A stretch of DNA of 64,000 nt from Mycolicibacterium cosmeticum. GTDB taxonomy: Bacteria > Actinomycetota > Actinomycetes > Mycobacteriales > Mycobacteriaceae. This document shows positions 8,218 through 17,169 of this stretch, one piece after another; the first letter of the stretch is position 1, and every line of letters starts with the position of its first letter. Position numbers and translations under genes: made by a program. Under the pieces are notes generated by a model. That model had not been told where the DNA came from. It ran no database searches and saw only the letters and a list, made by a program, of their open reading frames with translations. Location: the NCBI RefSeq assembly GCF_000613185.1, contig NZ_CCBB010000003.1:2294001-2358000 (forward strand), in the 5' to 3' direction.

Positions 8218-10050
8218 ATGGGGCACTATCGCAGCAACGTGCGGGATGTCGAGTTCAACCTGTTCGAGGTCTACGAACTCGAAAAGGTGTTGGCCACTGG
8301 TGAGTTCGGCGACCTCGACGGCGCGTCGGTGCGAGAGATGCTCGACGAGGCGGCCCGGCTCGCGGAAGGACCGCTGGCCGAGGCATTCGCCGAGACGGAC
8401 CGCCATCCACCCACCTTCGATCCGGAATCGCACGTGGTGAGCATTCCCGAGCCGTTCAAGAAATCGCTGCGGGCCTGGCGGGACGCTGAGTGGTTCCGGA
8501 TTGGCCTGGACGAGGGCGTCGGCGGTGTCCCGGCTCCCGCGATGCTCTCGTGGGCCGTCGGGGAATTCGCCCTCGGCGCGCAGCCGGCGGCGTTCATGTA
8601 TCTCGCCGGGCCGGTGCTGGCGAACATCCTGTTCGGTCTGGGCAATGAGCAGCAGCGCCGCTGGGCCGTGCAGGCCATGGAGCGCAACTGGGGTGCCACC
8701 ATGGTGCTCACCGAGCCCGATGCCGGGTCCGACGTCGGTGCCGGCCGAACCAAGGCCGTCGCGCAGCCGGACGGCACCTGGCACCTGGATGGGGTGAAGC
8801 GGTTCATCACCAACGGTGATGCCGACGACCTCTTCGAGAACATGCTGCACATGGTGCTGGCCCGGCCCGAGGGCGCCGGGCCGGGAACCAAGGGACTCTC
8901 GTTGTTCGTCGTCCCCAAGTTCATCCCGGACCCGCAGACCGGCGCGCCGGGCGAACGCAACGGCGTCTTCGTCACCGGTCTCGAGCACAAGATGGGACTC
9001 AAGGCGTCGGCGACGTGCGAGCTGACCTTCGGGCAGCACGGTGTGCCCGCGGTCGGCTGGCTGGTGGGCGACACCCACAGTGGTATCGCGCAGATGTTCA
9101 AGATCATCGAGTACGCCCGAATGATGGTCGGTACCAAGGCGATATCCACGCTGTCCACCGGCTATCTGAACGCGCTGGAATACGCGAAGACCCGCATCCA
9201 GGGCGCCGATATGACGGAGATGACGAACAAGACGGCGCCGCGCGTGACCATCTTGCACCATCCCGACGTGCGCCGGGCGCTGCTGACGCAGAAGGCCTAT
9301 GCCGAGGGGCTGCGCGCGCTGTATCTGTTCACCGCGGCGCATCAGGATGCCGTCGCGGCGGCGATCGTGTCCGGTGCCGATCCGTCGATGGCCGACCGGG
9401 TCAACGACCTGCTCCTGCCCATCGTCAAGGGGGTCGGGTCCGAGCGGGCTTACCAGTGCCTCACCGAATCGCTGCAAACCTTCGGTGGTTCGGGCTTTCT
9501 GCAGGATTACCCGATAGAGCAGTACATCCGGGATGCCAAGATCGACTCGCTGTACGAGGGCACCACGGCCATCCAGGCCCAGGACTTCTTCTTCCGCAAG
9601 ATCGCCCGCGATCAGGGCGGTGCGCTGGCCCACGTGGTCGGCCGCATCCAGGCGTTCCTGGATCGGGACACCGCGCGTCCCGAGCTCGTGGACGGCCGGG
9701 CCCGGCTGCGGTCGGCATTGGAGAACGCGTCGGCGATGGTGACCGCGATGACCGGCTATCTCATGTCTTCCCAACAGAATTCGCGTGAACTCTACCGGGT
9801 CGGGCTGTCCTCGGTGCCGTTCCTACTGGCGGTCGGTGACCTTTTCATCGGGTGGCTGCTGTTGGAGCAGGCCGAGATCGCGCTGAACGCGTTGGACACC
9901 GCCGCAGCCCGGGACCGCGACTTCTACCTCGGCAAGGTCGGTGCGGCCGACTTCTTCGCCCGCCATGTGCTGCCGCGGCTGGCAGCGGACCGGACGGTCA
10001 TCGAGACGATGGAACTGGCCCCGATGGAGCTGCCGGAGGGGGCGTTCTGA
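8218..10050 (+). CDS. Acyl-CoA dehydrogenase, FadE5 paralogue
   Basis: A 610-residue enzyme of the long (about 600 aa) acyl-CoA dehydrogenase class, to which mycobacterial FadE5 belongs. It starts [10 protein letters not shown], as FadE5 does, and has [20 protein letters not shown] and [19 protein letters not shown] in the flavin/acyl domain, [18 protein letters not shown], and the base E447 in [20 protein letters not shown]447 is the catalytic position of M. smegmatis FadE5. It should oxidise acyl-CoAs of broad chain length. It is a clear paralogue of the gene at 48793-50628 in the same window. It is divergent from a TetR gene, which may control it. The C-terminal third is the most diverged part. 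Confidence 0.9.
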   Translation: MGHYRSNVRDVEFNLFEVYELEKVLATGEFGDLDGASVREMLDEAARLAEGPLAEAFAETDRHPPTFDPESHVVSIPEPFKKSLRAWRDAEWFRIGLDEGVGGVPAPAMLSWAVGEFALGAQPAAFMYLAGPVLANILFGLGNEQQRRWAVQAMERNWGATMVLTEPDAGSDVGAGRTKAVAQPDGTWHLDGVKRFITNGDADDLFENMLHMVLARPEGAGPGTKGLSLFVVPKFIPDPQTGAPGERNGVFVTGLEHKMGLKASATCELTFGQHGVPAVGWLVGDTHSGIAQMFKIIEYARMMVGTKAISTLSTGYLNALEYAKTRIQGADMTEMTNKTAPRVTILHHPDVRRALLTQKAYAEGLRALYLFTAAHQDAVAAAIVSGADPSMADRVNDLLLPIVKGVGSERAYQCLTESLQTFGGSGFLQDYPIEQYIRDAKIDSLYEGTTAIQAQDFFFRKIARDQGGALAHVVGRIQAFLDRDTARPELVDGRARLRSALENASAMVTAMTGYLMSSQQNSRELYRVGLSSVPFLLAVGDLFIGWLLLEQAEIALNALDTAAARDRDFYLGKVGAADFFARHVLPRLAADRTVIETMELAPMELPEGAF

Positions 10051-10182
10051 GGGTGTGTGATCTCTCGACACAGGCGCGGGGTGTTCGACCGGCGTTGGTC
10101 GCCAGCGGGAAACTTGCGGCCGATCAGCGCGGATGGACCACGTAAAATAGCGGAGACGATTGAGCGGCGGGGGTGATTCGGT

Positions 10183-10485
10183 TTGGGGGAGCCGTTACGG
10201 GTTGATCCCGAAGAATTGGGTTTGACTGCTGGCCAGTTGGAAGGCCACGCGGCTGCTTTCGCGGCCGATCACGAGGCAGCGCACACCAAGGCGGCCGGCG
10301 TGACGTTGGGCTCGGCCTCTGGCGCAGCGCTGGCCGGCATGCTTTCGGCGTGGGAGGGCGAGCGGGCACAGTTCGGAGCGGTGTTCACTGGGCATGCTGA
10401 TGCTCATCGGGAGGCCGCCCGACGGTACCTCCAGGGTGATGACCGAGGAGCTGAGGCCATCGGCGATGCCGCGTCGTCGATGTAG
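10183..10485 (+). CDS. EspC-like type VII secretion-associated protein
   Basis: A 100-residue helical protein from TTG 10183. It reads RVDPEELGLTAGQLEGHAAAF, with a central SAWEGERAQFG and a helix rich in Ala and acidic residues. This is the pattern of the ESX secretion-associated EspC family (DUF2580), small helical proteins that pair with a WXG100-type partner. The toxin gene begins only 9 bases downstream with its own WXG-type domain, so this protein is probably the secretion partner or chaperone of the toxin. The arrangement parallels EsxE/EsxF next to CpnT in M. tuberculosis. A TAAAAT element upstream (about 10143) could be a -10 box. Confidence 0.65.
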   Translation: MGEPLRVDPEELGLTAGQLEGHAAAFAADHEAAHTKAAGVTLGSASGAALAGMLSAWEGERAQFGAVFTGHADAHREAARRYLQGDDRGAEAIGDAASSM

Positions 10486-10494
10486 GCGCATCTC

Positions 10495-12177
10495 GTGGGC
10501 CTGAGTCTGCAGGAGCTATTGGACTGGCCGGCTGAGATCGGAAACCTCGCGTCGGCGACCCAGGCGGCCGCCGCAACGCATACTCGTTCAGCCGAGTTCT
10601 ACCGATCGTTGGCCAGTGCTTCGACATGGGAAGGTGTGGCTGGGGCGACCGCCCAGCAGGCAATGGTGGCCAGTGCTGGCGATCACGAGGATGCGGCGGA
10701 TCGCCTCGGTAAAGCCGCCACGGTGATGGACAACGCGGAGAAAGACTCCGAATCGCTCGCCGACGATGTAAAAGCGATACTCAACGACGCCGCGGCGGCA
10801 CCGGCCGTGCAGGTGAACACCACCACCAACCAGGTGATTCCACCGGACACGTCGTATCTGACTGACGAGGCTGCCGCAGCAGTTGCGGCGAAGGTTGCAG
10901 ACCTGCAGACGCGTATTGCGGCGGCACTCGCTCGCGGTGTCACCATCGACGGTCAACTGGCGCAAGCAATTTCATCCGCCACCGGGGTGCCAGCGGCGAA
11001 GGCTCCGCAGCCTGTCGCGTCCCTGTCGCCCGCGCCGCCGGCACGGGCACCGGCACAACCGAAAACCCTGGACGAGGCTTTAGGTCAGTTGGCGGGTGGA
11101 TCCGGTCCGCTCCCTCCGGCGAAGCCCAGGCCGCCAATGGATCCCGCTGAAGCCGAACGTGCCAAGGCGCTACTGCGACAGGTGATGGCCAATGATGGTG
11201 TTCCACCCGATCAGATCGAGGCCCGTGTTGATGAGTTGATGGCCAAGGCGAGTCAACCGCTGCCGCCCTCGGTCAAGCCGTCCGATGCCAAAGGGCCTGA
11301 GCCTGGCTTCGGCGACGGTTTCGCCGATACCTGGTTCGGCACCGAACAGCAGATAAGGAACCTCCTCGGCCAGGGAGGGCCGGGCGAGCCGGGCGTGATG
11401 GAGTCATGGGGTGACCTACTCAAAGGGACCGCGGAGCAGTTCAGCGGTCCATTCGGGCCACTGAACCCCGCCATAAACGAAGTCAAGAATGCGCTGAACT
11501 CACCGAACGCCGCGTACTACCTCGGGCAAAAATCTGCTGAGGGTGCGATGACCGCGCCGACCGTGATGTTCGGTGGTGAAGGTGCGCTGGCGCGCGCAGG
11601 GCTCGACTTCTCTGAGCGGGTGCCAAGCGACTTGGTCGATCCGCCGCACGTCGCCGATCCGACTCTCCCGCATGCTCAAGCCGGCACTCCGCTCCACCTG
11701 CCGCCAGATGTCCCTCCGCAGCCACTGCCCCCGCATTCCCCATTGTTCGACGGATACCAACCAGTCGAGCCGGGCCCCGACTTTACTCACCCCGACGGCA
11801 GTCTCATCTACCCTGACGATAGTTTGCCCAGTAAACCTTATGCGATCGAAGGCACGGTGATTTCCCATGCCGAATTGCCTCAGGGAACAGCGCTCGACCG
11901 ATTCGGTTACCCCGGCGGCGAATGGCTCTCTCCGGAAGGAACTCCGTTTGCGGAAAGGGCCCTCCCGCCGGGCAGCGCGACCAAGCCGTACTTCGAGTAT
12001 GTGGTTGCAGATCCTGGGAAACTGCCTCCCGGTTGGCGTATCGAGCAATCGAGCGTCGCTCCTTGGTTCAACCAACCTGGCGGAGGCGTGCAGTATCGAA
12101 TTATTGCTCCGGAGGGCATCGATGCGTCGGTCACGGAACTTCTCGAGTCGGGCTATCTGAAAGTAAAGGGCAGCTGA
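10495..12177 (+). CDS. ESX-secreted toxin with C-terminal TNT (NAD+ glycohydrolase) domain
   Basis: A 560-residue polymorphic toxin from GTG 10495. Residues 1-100 form a helical WXG100/PPE-like domain (SASTWEGVAGATAQQ), followed by a Pro/Ala-rich linker (about 165-260). The last 115 residues match the tuberculosis necrotizing toxin domain: GTALDRFGYPGGEWLSPEGT with R469, PFAERALPP, and APWFNQPGGGVQY with Q527 and Q533 in the region that holds the essential Gln822 of CpnT. TNT domains hydrolyse NAD+. CpnT is longer (846 aa) because it carries a channel domain that is not seen here. The stop overlaps the next ORF by one base, fitting a toxin-immunity pair. GC content falls towards the 3' end, a sign of transfer. 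Confidence 0.85.
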   Translation: MGLSLQELLDWPAEIGNLASATQAAAATHTRSAEFYRSLASASTWEGVAGATAQQAMVASAGDHEDAADRLGKAATVMDNAEKDSESLADDVKAILNDAAAAPAVQVNTTTNQVIPPDTSYLTDEAAAAVAAKVADLQTRIAAALARGVTIDGQLAQAISSATGVPAAKAPQPVASLSPAPPARAPAQPKTLDEALGQLAGGSGPLPPAKPRPPMDPAEAERAKALLRQVMANDGVPPDQIEARVDELMAKASQPLPPSVKPSDAKGPEPGFGDGFADTWFGTEQQIRNLLGQGGPGEPGVMESWGDLLKGTAEQFSGPFGPLNPAINEVKNALNSPNAAYYLGQKSAEGAMTAPTVMFGGEGALARAGLDFSERVPSDLVDPPHVADPTLPHAQAGTPLHLPPDVPPQPLPPHSPLFDGYQPVEPGPDFTHPDGSLIYPDDSLPSKPYAIEGTVISHAELPQGTALDRFGYPGGEWLSPEGTPFAERALPPGSATKPYFEYVVADPGKLPPGWRIEQSSVAPWFNQPGGGVQYRIIAPEGIDASVTELLESGYLKVKGS

Positions 12178-12650
12178 TGGTTGACTTTGCATTTTTGAGT
12201 CAGAATTGGATGAAATGGTCTGTACGAGCGGGAATGAAAGAAGCGGCGGCATCACTCGACTGCGACGACTGTGACGCCTCCTTTGTCGCTACCGATGAGG
12301 CTTACCATGTTCGGCAGGAAGCGGGGTGGTGGATCGTCGATCGGGTGAATGACCGTGGGAAGCGTTACAACAACACGGCGCAGTTGTCTTCTTTCGAGTT
12401 ACTGGAAAAATACTTGATCTGGACGTGGGCTTCGTCGGCTCGTCAGGACTTGGCTTCGGGGAGGCTTGGCGCGGACCTCTATGCGCTTGGTTATTCACCT
12501 GACGTTACGGTGCATGAAGCGCGCGAAGGCTTTTCGAAGATCGACTCGGATGCGGGTTCTGCCGTGCTCTCGGTGGTCAAGGCAACGATCTTCAGTCATT
12601 TGATGCTGAAATCTGTTGGCGAACTCGAGCGATTGGTCGACAGTGCGTAA
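12177..12650 (+). CDS. Putative immunity protein for the TNT toxin
   Basis: A 157-residue acidic protein whose ATG overlaps the toxin stop (TGATG). It has aromatic-rich segments (LSQNWMKWSVRAG, EAGWWIVDRVNDRGKRYN and FELLEKYLIWTWASSARQ), the overall make-up of the Imm61/IFT group of TNT immunity proteins; I cannot confirm the family without a profile search. Position directly after a TNT domain is the main evidence. It would bind the toxin in the cytosol and block NAD+ hydrolysis until export. Base composition is clearly more AT-rich than its neighbours, matching the toxin end of the cassette. Confidence 0.65.
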   Translation: MVDFAFLSQNWMKWSVRAGMKEAAASLDCDDCDASFVATDEAYHVRQEAGWWIVDRVNDRGKRYNNTAQLSSFELLEKYLIWTWASSARQDLASGRLGADLYALGYSPDVTVHEAREGFSKIDSDAGSAVLSVVKATIFSHLMLKSVGELERLVDSA

Positions 12651-12708
12651 TCCCGCTCTGTTAAGAGCTCATCTTGATGGGCTACGCATTGACCAATGCA
12701 GAGGACGA

Positions 12709-13314
12709 ATGCCAGTCAACATGGTGGACCTGACCGCCCCGAAGTTGAGCAAGAGCCGAAGGATAGTGATCCCCAAGACGGCGATCGTCGTGCTGGCGAG
12801 CACACTGCTTGCCTCCGCGTGCGCGCGCGAGAACACCGCGGCGCCAACGACATCGACGACAACTACCACCGCGACAACGACGACGACGACCAAGTCCGTC
12901 CTGCCCGGCGTGCCCGCCTTCCTGCCGCAGCCGCCGGCCAACCGCGGCCGGCTCGACCTGATCGGCTACCTCACCGCGCCCGGGCCCGACGGCGCCACCA
13001 TCGCCACGGTGTACTTCCGCGCACCGGCGGTGGCGTCGCAGCCGCTGCCGGGTACCAGCGGTCCGCCGCCCTGCGATATCGCCCCGCACGTCACCGGCGC
13101 CGGCACCGATCACGTCACCGTCGATATCGACCTGACGTTTTCGGCGAATTCGACTGCGGCTAACGCGATCATGGCCGACTGCTGGACCGGAGACGCGCAC
13201 CGGCCCGTCGTGCGGTCGTACGTGGTGGGCCCGGTGCCGGCCACGGCGAAACTGTTCACCGGGACCCCGGCACCGGATACCCTCCTGCCGAAACTGACCG
13301 AACCGCCGCGCTGA
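12709..13314 (+). CDS. Secreted lipoprotein, unknown function
   Basis: About 201 residues from ATG 12709; ATG 12721 is an alternative, and GAGGA at 12701-12705 is too close to the first to decide. The N-terminus has basic residues (KSRR), a hydrophobic core (IVVLASTLLASAC) and a lipobox cysteine, so it should be lipid-anchored outside the membrane. A threonine-rich linker follows. The body has four further cysteine or proline-rich segments (PPPCDIAPHVTGAG and IMADCWTGDAHRP), perhaps forming one disulfide. No family is recognised. It lies at the 5' flank of the Rv0223c-like gene, convergent with it, and marks return to core genome after the toxin cassette. Confidence 0.65.
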   Translation: MPVNMVDLTAPKLSKSRRIVIPKTAIVVLASTLLASACARENTAAPTTSTTTTTATTTTTTKSVLPGVPAFLPQPPANRGRLDLIGYLTAPGPDGATIATVYFRAPAVASQPLPGTSGPPPCDIAPHVTGAGTDHVTVDIDLTFSANSTAANAIMADCWTGDAHRPVVRSYVVGPVPATAKLFTGTPAPDTLLPKLTEPPR

Positions 13315-13328
13315 CCGGTCCGCGCGGA

Positions 13329-14822
13329 TTACTCGGGGGTGTACCCGAACGGCAGCAGCACGCTCTTGGCCTGGGTGTAGGCCTCGATCCCTTCCGGGCC
13401 GTTCTCGCGGCCGATACCGGAGTTCTTGTACCCGCCGAACGGGGCGCCCGGATCGAACGCGTACATGTTCACCGCGTACGTCCCGGTGCGGATCTTCGAC
13501 GCGATCTCGACCGCCTTGGCGAAATCCTGGGTGTAGACGCTGCCCGCCAACCCGTAAGGCGAATCGTTGGCGATGCGGATCGCGTCCTCTTCGGTGTCGT
13601 AGGCGATCACGGCCAGCACCGGCCCGAAAATCTCCTCCTGCGCGATGGTCATCGAGTTGTCGACATCGGCGAACACCGTCGGCTGCACGAACCAACCGGA
13701 ATCCAGGCCCTCGGGGCGGCCGCCGCCGGCGACGATCCGGGCGCCCTCCTCGACGCCCTTCTTGATGTAGCCCTCGACCCGCTCCCGCTGCTTTTCGCTG
13801 ATCAGGGGGCCGATCATGGACGCCGGATCGTCGGGCATACCGACCTGCATGGCGCCGACCGCGGCGGCAAGCTTTTCCACCACCTCGTCGTAGCGCGAGC
13901 GCGGCGCCAGGATGCGGGTCTGCCCCACACAGGCCTGCCCGCAGTTCATCAGCCCGGAGAACACCAGCATCGGCAGGGTCGAGTCCAGGTCGGCGTCCTC
14001 GAGGATGATCGCGGCGGACTTGCCGCCGAGTTCCAGCGTGCACGGCTTGAGTTTCTCGGCGGCGATCTTGCCGATCTCCTTGCCGACGGCGCTGGACCCG
14101 GTGAAGGTGAACTTGTCCAGTTCGGGGTTGTTGGTCAGCGCGCGTCCGGTATCCGGGCCGCCGGGGACCACCGACAGCACGCCCTCGGGCAGGCCGGCCT
14201 CGGCGAACACCTCGGCGAACAGGTTGGTGGTCAACGGGGTTTCGGCGGCGGGCTTGAGCACGACGGTGCACCCGGCCAGCAGGGCGGGGCCCAGCTTGTT
14301 GCAGGCCAAAAAGAACGGCACGTTCCAGGCGATGACGGCGCCGACCACCCCGACCGGTTCCTTGACCACCAGGGTCTGGCCGTAGACGCCGTCGCGGATG
14401 TCCTTCCAGGCGAACTTGTCGGCCGCGCCGGCGAAGTACTGCAGCCCCGTCACGCCGGCCCCGAACTGCATCATGTCGACGATGGTCGGCGGCTGGCCCG
14501 TCTCCAGCTTGAGCAGTTCCTTGAACTCTTCGGCCCGCTCGTTGACCAGTTCCACCACCTTGGCCAGCACCGCCTGCCGCTCCTGGGGAGCCAGCCGCGG
14601 CCACGGGCCCTCGTCGAAGGCCTTGCGCGCCGCGGCGCAGGCGGCGTTGACGTCGGCTTCGGCGGCCAGCGGAACCTGGCCGACCTTCTGGCCGGTGGCA
14701 GGGGAGAACACCTCGATGATCTCGGAGGTCGACGGCTCGACCCACTGGCCGCCGATGAACAGCTTGTCCCAGTCGGTCCGGGCCAAGGTTGCGGTGCCCG
14801 CGCTAGTAGTGCTCTGTGTCAT
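13329..14822 (-). CDS. Aldehyde dehydrogenase (Rv0223c-like)
   Basis: A 497-residue NAD(P)+-dependent aldehyde dehydrogenase. The oxyanion-hole asparagine lies in AWNVPFF, the general base in LELGGKSA and the nucleophile in NCGQACVGQTR; TFTGSSAVGKEI is the dinucleotide-binding turn and EEIFGPVLAVI is also present. It oxidises an aldehyde to the acid in the cytosol; the substrate is unknown. ATG 14822 is preferred over an upstream in-frame start at 14861. The order aldehyde dehydrogenase, methyltransferase, divergent GT4 equals Rv0223c-Rv0224c-Rv0225. A partial KstR-type box lies 32 bases upstream. Confidence 0.9.
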   Translation of the reverse strand: MTQSTTSAGTATLARTDWDKLFIGGQWVEPSTSEIIEVFSPATGQKVGQVPLAAEADVNAACAAARKAFDEGPWPRLAPQERQAVLAKVVELVNERAEEFKELLKLETGQPPTIVDMMQFGAGVTGLQYFAGAADKFAWKDIRDGVYGQTLVVKEPVGVVGAVIAWNVPFFLACNKLGPALLAGCTVVLKPAAETPLTTNLFAEVFAEAGLPEGVLSVVPGGPDTGRALTNNPELDKFTFTGSSAVGKEIGKIAAEKLKPCTLELGGKSAAIILEDADLDSTLPMLVFSGLMNCGQACVGQTRILAPRSRYDEVVEKLAAAVGAMQVGMPDDPASMIGPLISEKQRERVEGYIKKGVEEGARIVAGGGRPEGLDSGWFVQPTVFADVDNSMTIAQEEIFGPVLAVIAYDTEEDAIRIANDSPYGLAGSVYTQDFAKAVEIASKIRTGTYAVNMYAFDPGAPFGGYKNSGIGRENGPEGIEAYTQAKSVLLPFGYTPE

Positions 14823-14853
14823 GGCCGTCACATTACCCAGTTCCGGCCGAAAC

Positions 14854-14867
14854 GAGAACACGTTGCA
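14854..14867. promoter_or_regulatory. Weak KstR-like box upstream of the aldehyde dehydrogenase
   Basis: GAGAACACGTTGCA keeps the AAC-N2-GTT core and the terminal A of the KstR consensus but lacks the leading T and has weak flanks. It lies 32 bases before the aldehyde dehydrogenase start. I believe Rv0223c has been listed in the M. tuberculosis KstR regulon, which would fit, but the match alone is not strong. Confidence 0.35.
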
Positions 14868-14877
14868 ATTGACGTTC

Positions 14878-15642
14878 TCAGGACGCGCGCAACACCAGCA
14901 CCAGATTGCTCACGGTGAATTCCCGCCAGCCCGGGATGGCGGTCATCCACCAGGCCCATCGTGGGTGGTAGCGGGGAAATGCGGCGATCAGCGCACCCGT
15001 CGAACGGGCCCACGCCAACCCGTCCGCGGCGGACACCGCGAACAACGACGATCCGTAGTCGTTTTTGGGCCGATGCCCGTGTTTCCGGGTGTACCTTTCG
15101 GCCGCGCGGCGGCCACCCAGGTAATGCGTCAGCCCCATCTCGTGCCCCCCGAACGGGCCCAACCACACCGTGTAGGACAACACCACCAAGCCGCCGGGGC
15201 GGGTCACCCGCAGCATCTCGTTGCCCAGCCGCCAGGGGTGGGGCACGTGCTCGGCGACATTGGACGACAGGCAGACGTCGACGCTGTCGTCGGCGAACGG
15301 CAGCGCCAGGCCCGACGCCCGGACGAACAGGCCGGTCCCCGGCCGGCCCGCGGGACCCGCGTGCATCTCCCGCGGGTCCGGTTCGACGCCGATGTACGTC
15401 ATCCCGGCAGCGTCGAACGCGGCCGAGAAATACCCGGGACCGCCACCGACGTCGCACACCGTGCGCCCGGCCGCCGGCGAATCGGTGCTGCCCGTCCACA
15501 GCTCCGCCACCATGGCGGCGGTATCGGCGGCCAGCGCGCCGTAGAACCGGGCCGGATCGCTCTGCTCGAACCGGAACGCGCCCAACAACCGAACAGAACG
15601 CCGCAGTGTCGCCCGCTCAGCGAGCAAATCGGTAGGACGCAC
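14878..15642 (-). CDS. SAM-dependent methyltransferase (Rv0224c-like)
   Basis: A 254-residue class I methyltransferase from GTG 15642. Motif I is TVCDVGGGPGYFSAAF (about residues 62-77), followed by YIGVEPDP (motif II), ADDSVDVCLSSNVAEHVPHPWRLG (motif IV region) and RVTRPGGLVVLSYTVWLGPFGGHE. These resemble methyltransferases acting on lipids or small molecules. Rv0224c is considered important for growth in M. tuberculosis, but its substrate is not established. It is divergent from the glycosyltransferase gene, with 33 bases between starts, so both probably use overlapping promoters. A role in envelope glycolipid assembly is inferred from the neighbourhood. Confidence 0.85.
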   Translation of the reverse strand: MRPTDLLAERATLRRSVRLLGAFRFEQSDPARFYGALAADTAAMVAELWTGSTDSPAAGRTVCDVGGGPGYFSAAFDAAGMTYIGVEPDPREMHAGPAGRPGTGLFVRASGLALPFADDSVDVCLSSNVAEHVPHPWRLGNEMLRVTRPGGLVVLSYTVWLGPFGGHEMGLTHYLGGRRAAERYTRKHGHRPKNDYGSSLFAVSAADGLAWARSTGALIAAFPRYHPRWAWWMTAIPGWREFTVSNLVLVLRAS

Positions 15643-15675
15643 CCGCTCAAACTACTCACCGGTACTCTCGACACG

Positions 15676-16839
15676 ATGTCCTCGCGCCCGCCCGTCCGGT
15701 CAGTACTGCTGTTGTGCTGGCGCGACACCGGCCATCCGCAGGGCGGGGGCAGCGAGGCCTACCTGCAGCGGATCGGCACCCAACTGGCCGCCGACGGTGT
15801 CGCGGTCACCATGCGCACCGCGCGCTACCCCGGCGCCAGGCGCCGCGAGGTGCTGGACGGGATCACCGTCAGCCGCGGCGGCGGCCCCTACTCCGTCTAC
15901 ATCTGGGCCGGTCTTGCCATGGTGTTGGCGCGGATCGGCCTCGGCCCGCTGCGCCACGCCCGGCCCGATGTCGTCGTCGACACCCAGAACGGCATCCCGT
16001 TCCTGGCCCGGCTCGCCTACGGCCGGCGCTCGGTGGTGCTGGTTCATCACTGTCACCGCGAGCAGTGGCCGGTGGCCGGGCGCCGCACCGGCAGGTTCGG
16101 CTGGTTCGTCGAGTCGCGGCTCTCGCCCCGGCTGCACCGGCGCAACCAGTACGTCACCGTGTCCCTGCCGTCGGCCCGCGAACTCGTCGAGCTGGGCGTC
16201 GGGAAGCACCGCATCGCGGTGGTACGCAACGGGCTGGACGCCGCCCCACAGGGCAGCCTGGAACAGCCGCGGTCTGCGACGCCACGGGTGGCGGTGCTGT
16301 CGCGGCTGGTGCCGCACAAGCAGATCGAAGACGCTCTCGACGCGGTGGCCGCCCTGCGGGCACGGATACCGGATCTGCACCTGGACATCGTCGGCGGCGG
16401 CTGGTGGCAGGACCGCCTGGTGCGCCACGCCGCCCGGCTCGGCATCGCCGACGCCGTGACGTTTCACGGGCACATTGCCGACGACGCCAAACATCAAGTG
16501 GTCCAACAATGTTGGGTACACCTGATGCCGTCGCGCAAGGAAGGCTGGGGGCTGGCCGTGATCGAGGCCGCCCAGCACGGCGTCCCGACCATCGGGTACC
16601 GGTCCTCCGGCGGGCTGACCGACTCGATCGTCGACGGCGTCACCGGCCTACTGGTGGACGGCCCCGGCGAACTCACCGACGCGCTGGCCCGGCTGCTCAC
16701 CGATCCGGTGCTGCGGATCGAGCTCGGCGCCAAGGCGCAGGTGCGCAGCACCGAGTTCTCCTGGAAGCAGAGCGCGGAAGCGATGCGCGCGGTGCTGGAG
16801 TCGGTGCATGCCGGCACCTACGTCAGTGGCGTGGTGTAA
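15676..16839 (+). CDS. GT4-family glycosyltransferase (Rv0225-like)
   Basis: A 387-residue GT-B enzyme from ATG 15676. The N-terminal domain has GHPQGGGSEAYLQRIGTQLA, typical of retaining GT4 enzymes. The C-terminal donor domain has VAVLSRLVPHKQIEDALDAV, DIVGGGWWQDRLVRHA, SRKEGWGLAVIEAAQHGVPTIGYRSSGGLTDSIVDG with the E-x7-E catalytic/donor motif, and a VDGPGELTDALARLL end. It should transfer a sugar from a nucleotide donor in the cytoplasm. It sits next to membrane proteins tied to lipomannan/lipoarabinomannan and mycolate biology, so a glycolipid or polysaccharide precursor is the likely acceptor. It is nearly end-to-end with a small lipoprotein gene on the other strand. Confidence 0.85.
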   Translation: MSSRPPVRSVLLLCWRDTGHPQGGGSEAYLQRIGTQLAADGVAVTMRTARYPGARRREVLDGITVSRGGGPYSVYIWAGLAMVLARIGLGPLRHARPDVVVDTQNGIPFLARLAYGRRSVVLVHHCHREQWPVAGRRTGRFGWFVESRLSPRLHRRNQYVTVSLPSARELVELGVGKHRIAVVRNGLDAAPQGSLEQPRSATPRVAVLSRLVPHKQIEDALDAVAALRARIPDLHLDIVGGGWWQDRLVRHAARLGIADAVTFHGHIADDAKHQVVQQCWVHLMPSRKEGWGLAVIEAAQHGVPTIGYRSSGGLTDSIVDGVTGLLVDGPGELTDALARLLTDPVLRIELGAKAQVRSTEFSWKQSAEAMRAVLESVHAGTYVSGVV

Positions 16840-16844
16840 GCGCC

Positions 16845-17129
16845 TTACTTCGGCGCGTTGCCGGGCAGGTTGCCGGGAGCCGCCGTCTGCGGGCCGGGCG
16901 CCTTCACCGTCGGCGTGAACAGGTTGCCGCCCGTCGGGTTGATGCTCTTCTCGGTGGGCTCCACCGGCGGGGCGCTGGTCGGCGCGGGAGCGGTGGTCGT
17001 GGTGGTCGTCGTGGTGGTGGTGCTGGTGCTCGGCGCTTCCTTCTCGCCGTTCGAGCACGCCACGCCAACCGTGGCCAGCGACGCCAGCAGCAGGCCGGCA
17101 GCGGTGCGGCGGATGATCGTCGCGTTCAT
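16845..17129 (-). CDS. Small Thr/Pro-rich lipoprotein
   Basis: A 94-residue protein: a basic N-terminus (MNATIIRRTAAG), a hydrophobic core and the lipobox VGVAC, so it is expected to be acylated and surface-anchored. The remainder is a threonine run followed by Pro/Ala-rich low-complexity sequence, with no globular domain. No function can be assigned. It lies between the GT4 gene (convergent, 5 bases away) and the large membrane protein gene, which it follows on the minus strand with a 40-base gap, so it may be transcribed independently. Confidence 0.65.
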   Translation of the reverse strand: MNATIIRRTAAGLLLASLATVGVACSNGEKEAPSTSTTTTTTTTTTAPAPTSAPPVEPTEKSINPTGGNLFTPTVKAPGPQTAAPGNLPGNAPK

Positions 17130-17169
17130 GTGGAGCTCCTGTCGTCGTGCAGTGGATCGCGCTTGAACC

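Noticed and set aside
10086..10101. CGACC-GGCGTT-GGTCG hairpin after the first fadE gene as a terminator
   Set aside because: Only five pairs and no T-rich tail; such stems are common by chance at this GC content.
16840..16856. GCGCC/GGCGC stem between the GT4 gene and the small lipoprotein as a terminator
   Set aside because: Five pairs only, within coding ends; not distinguishable from background.
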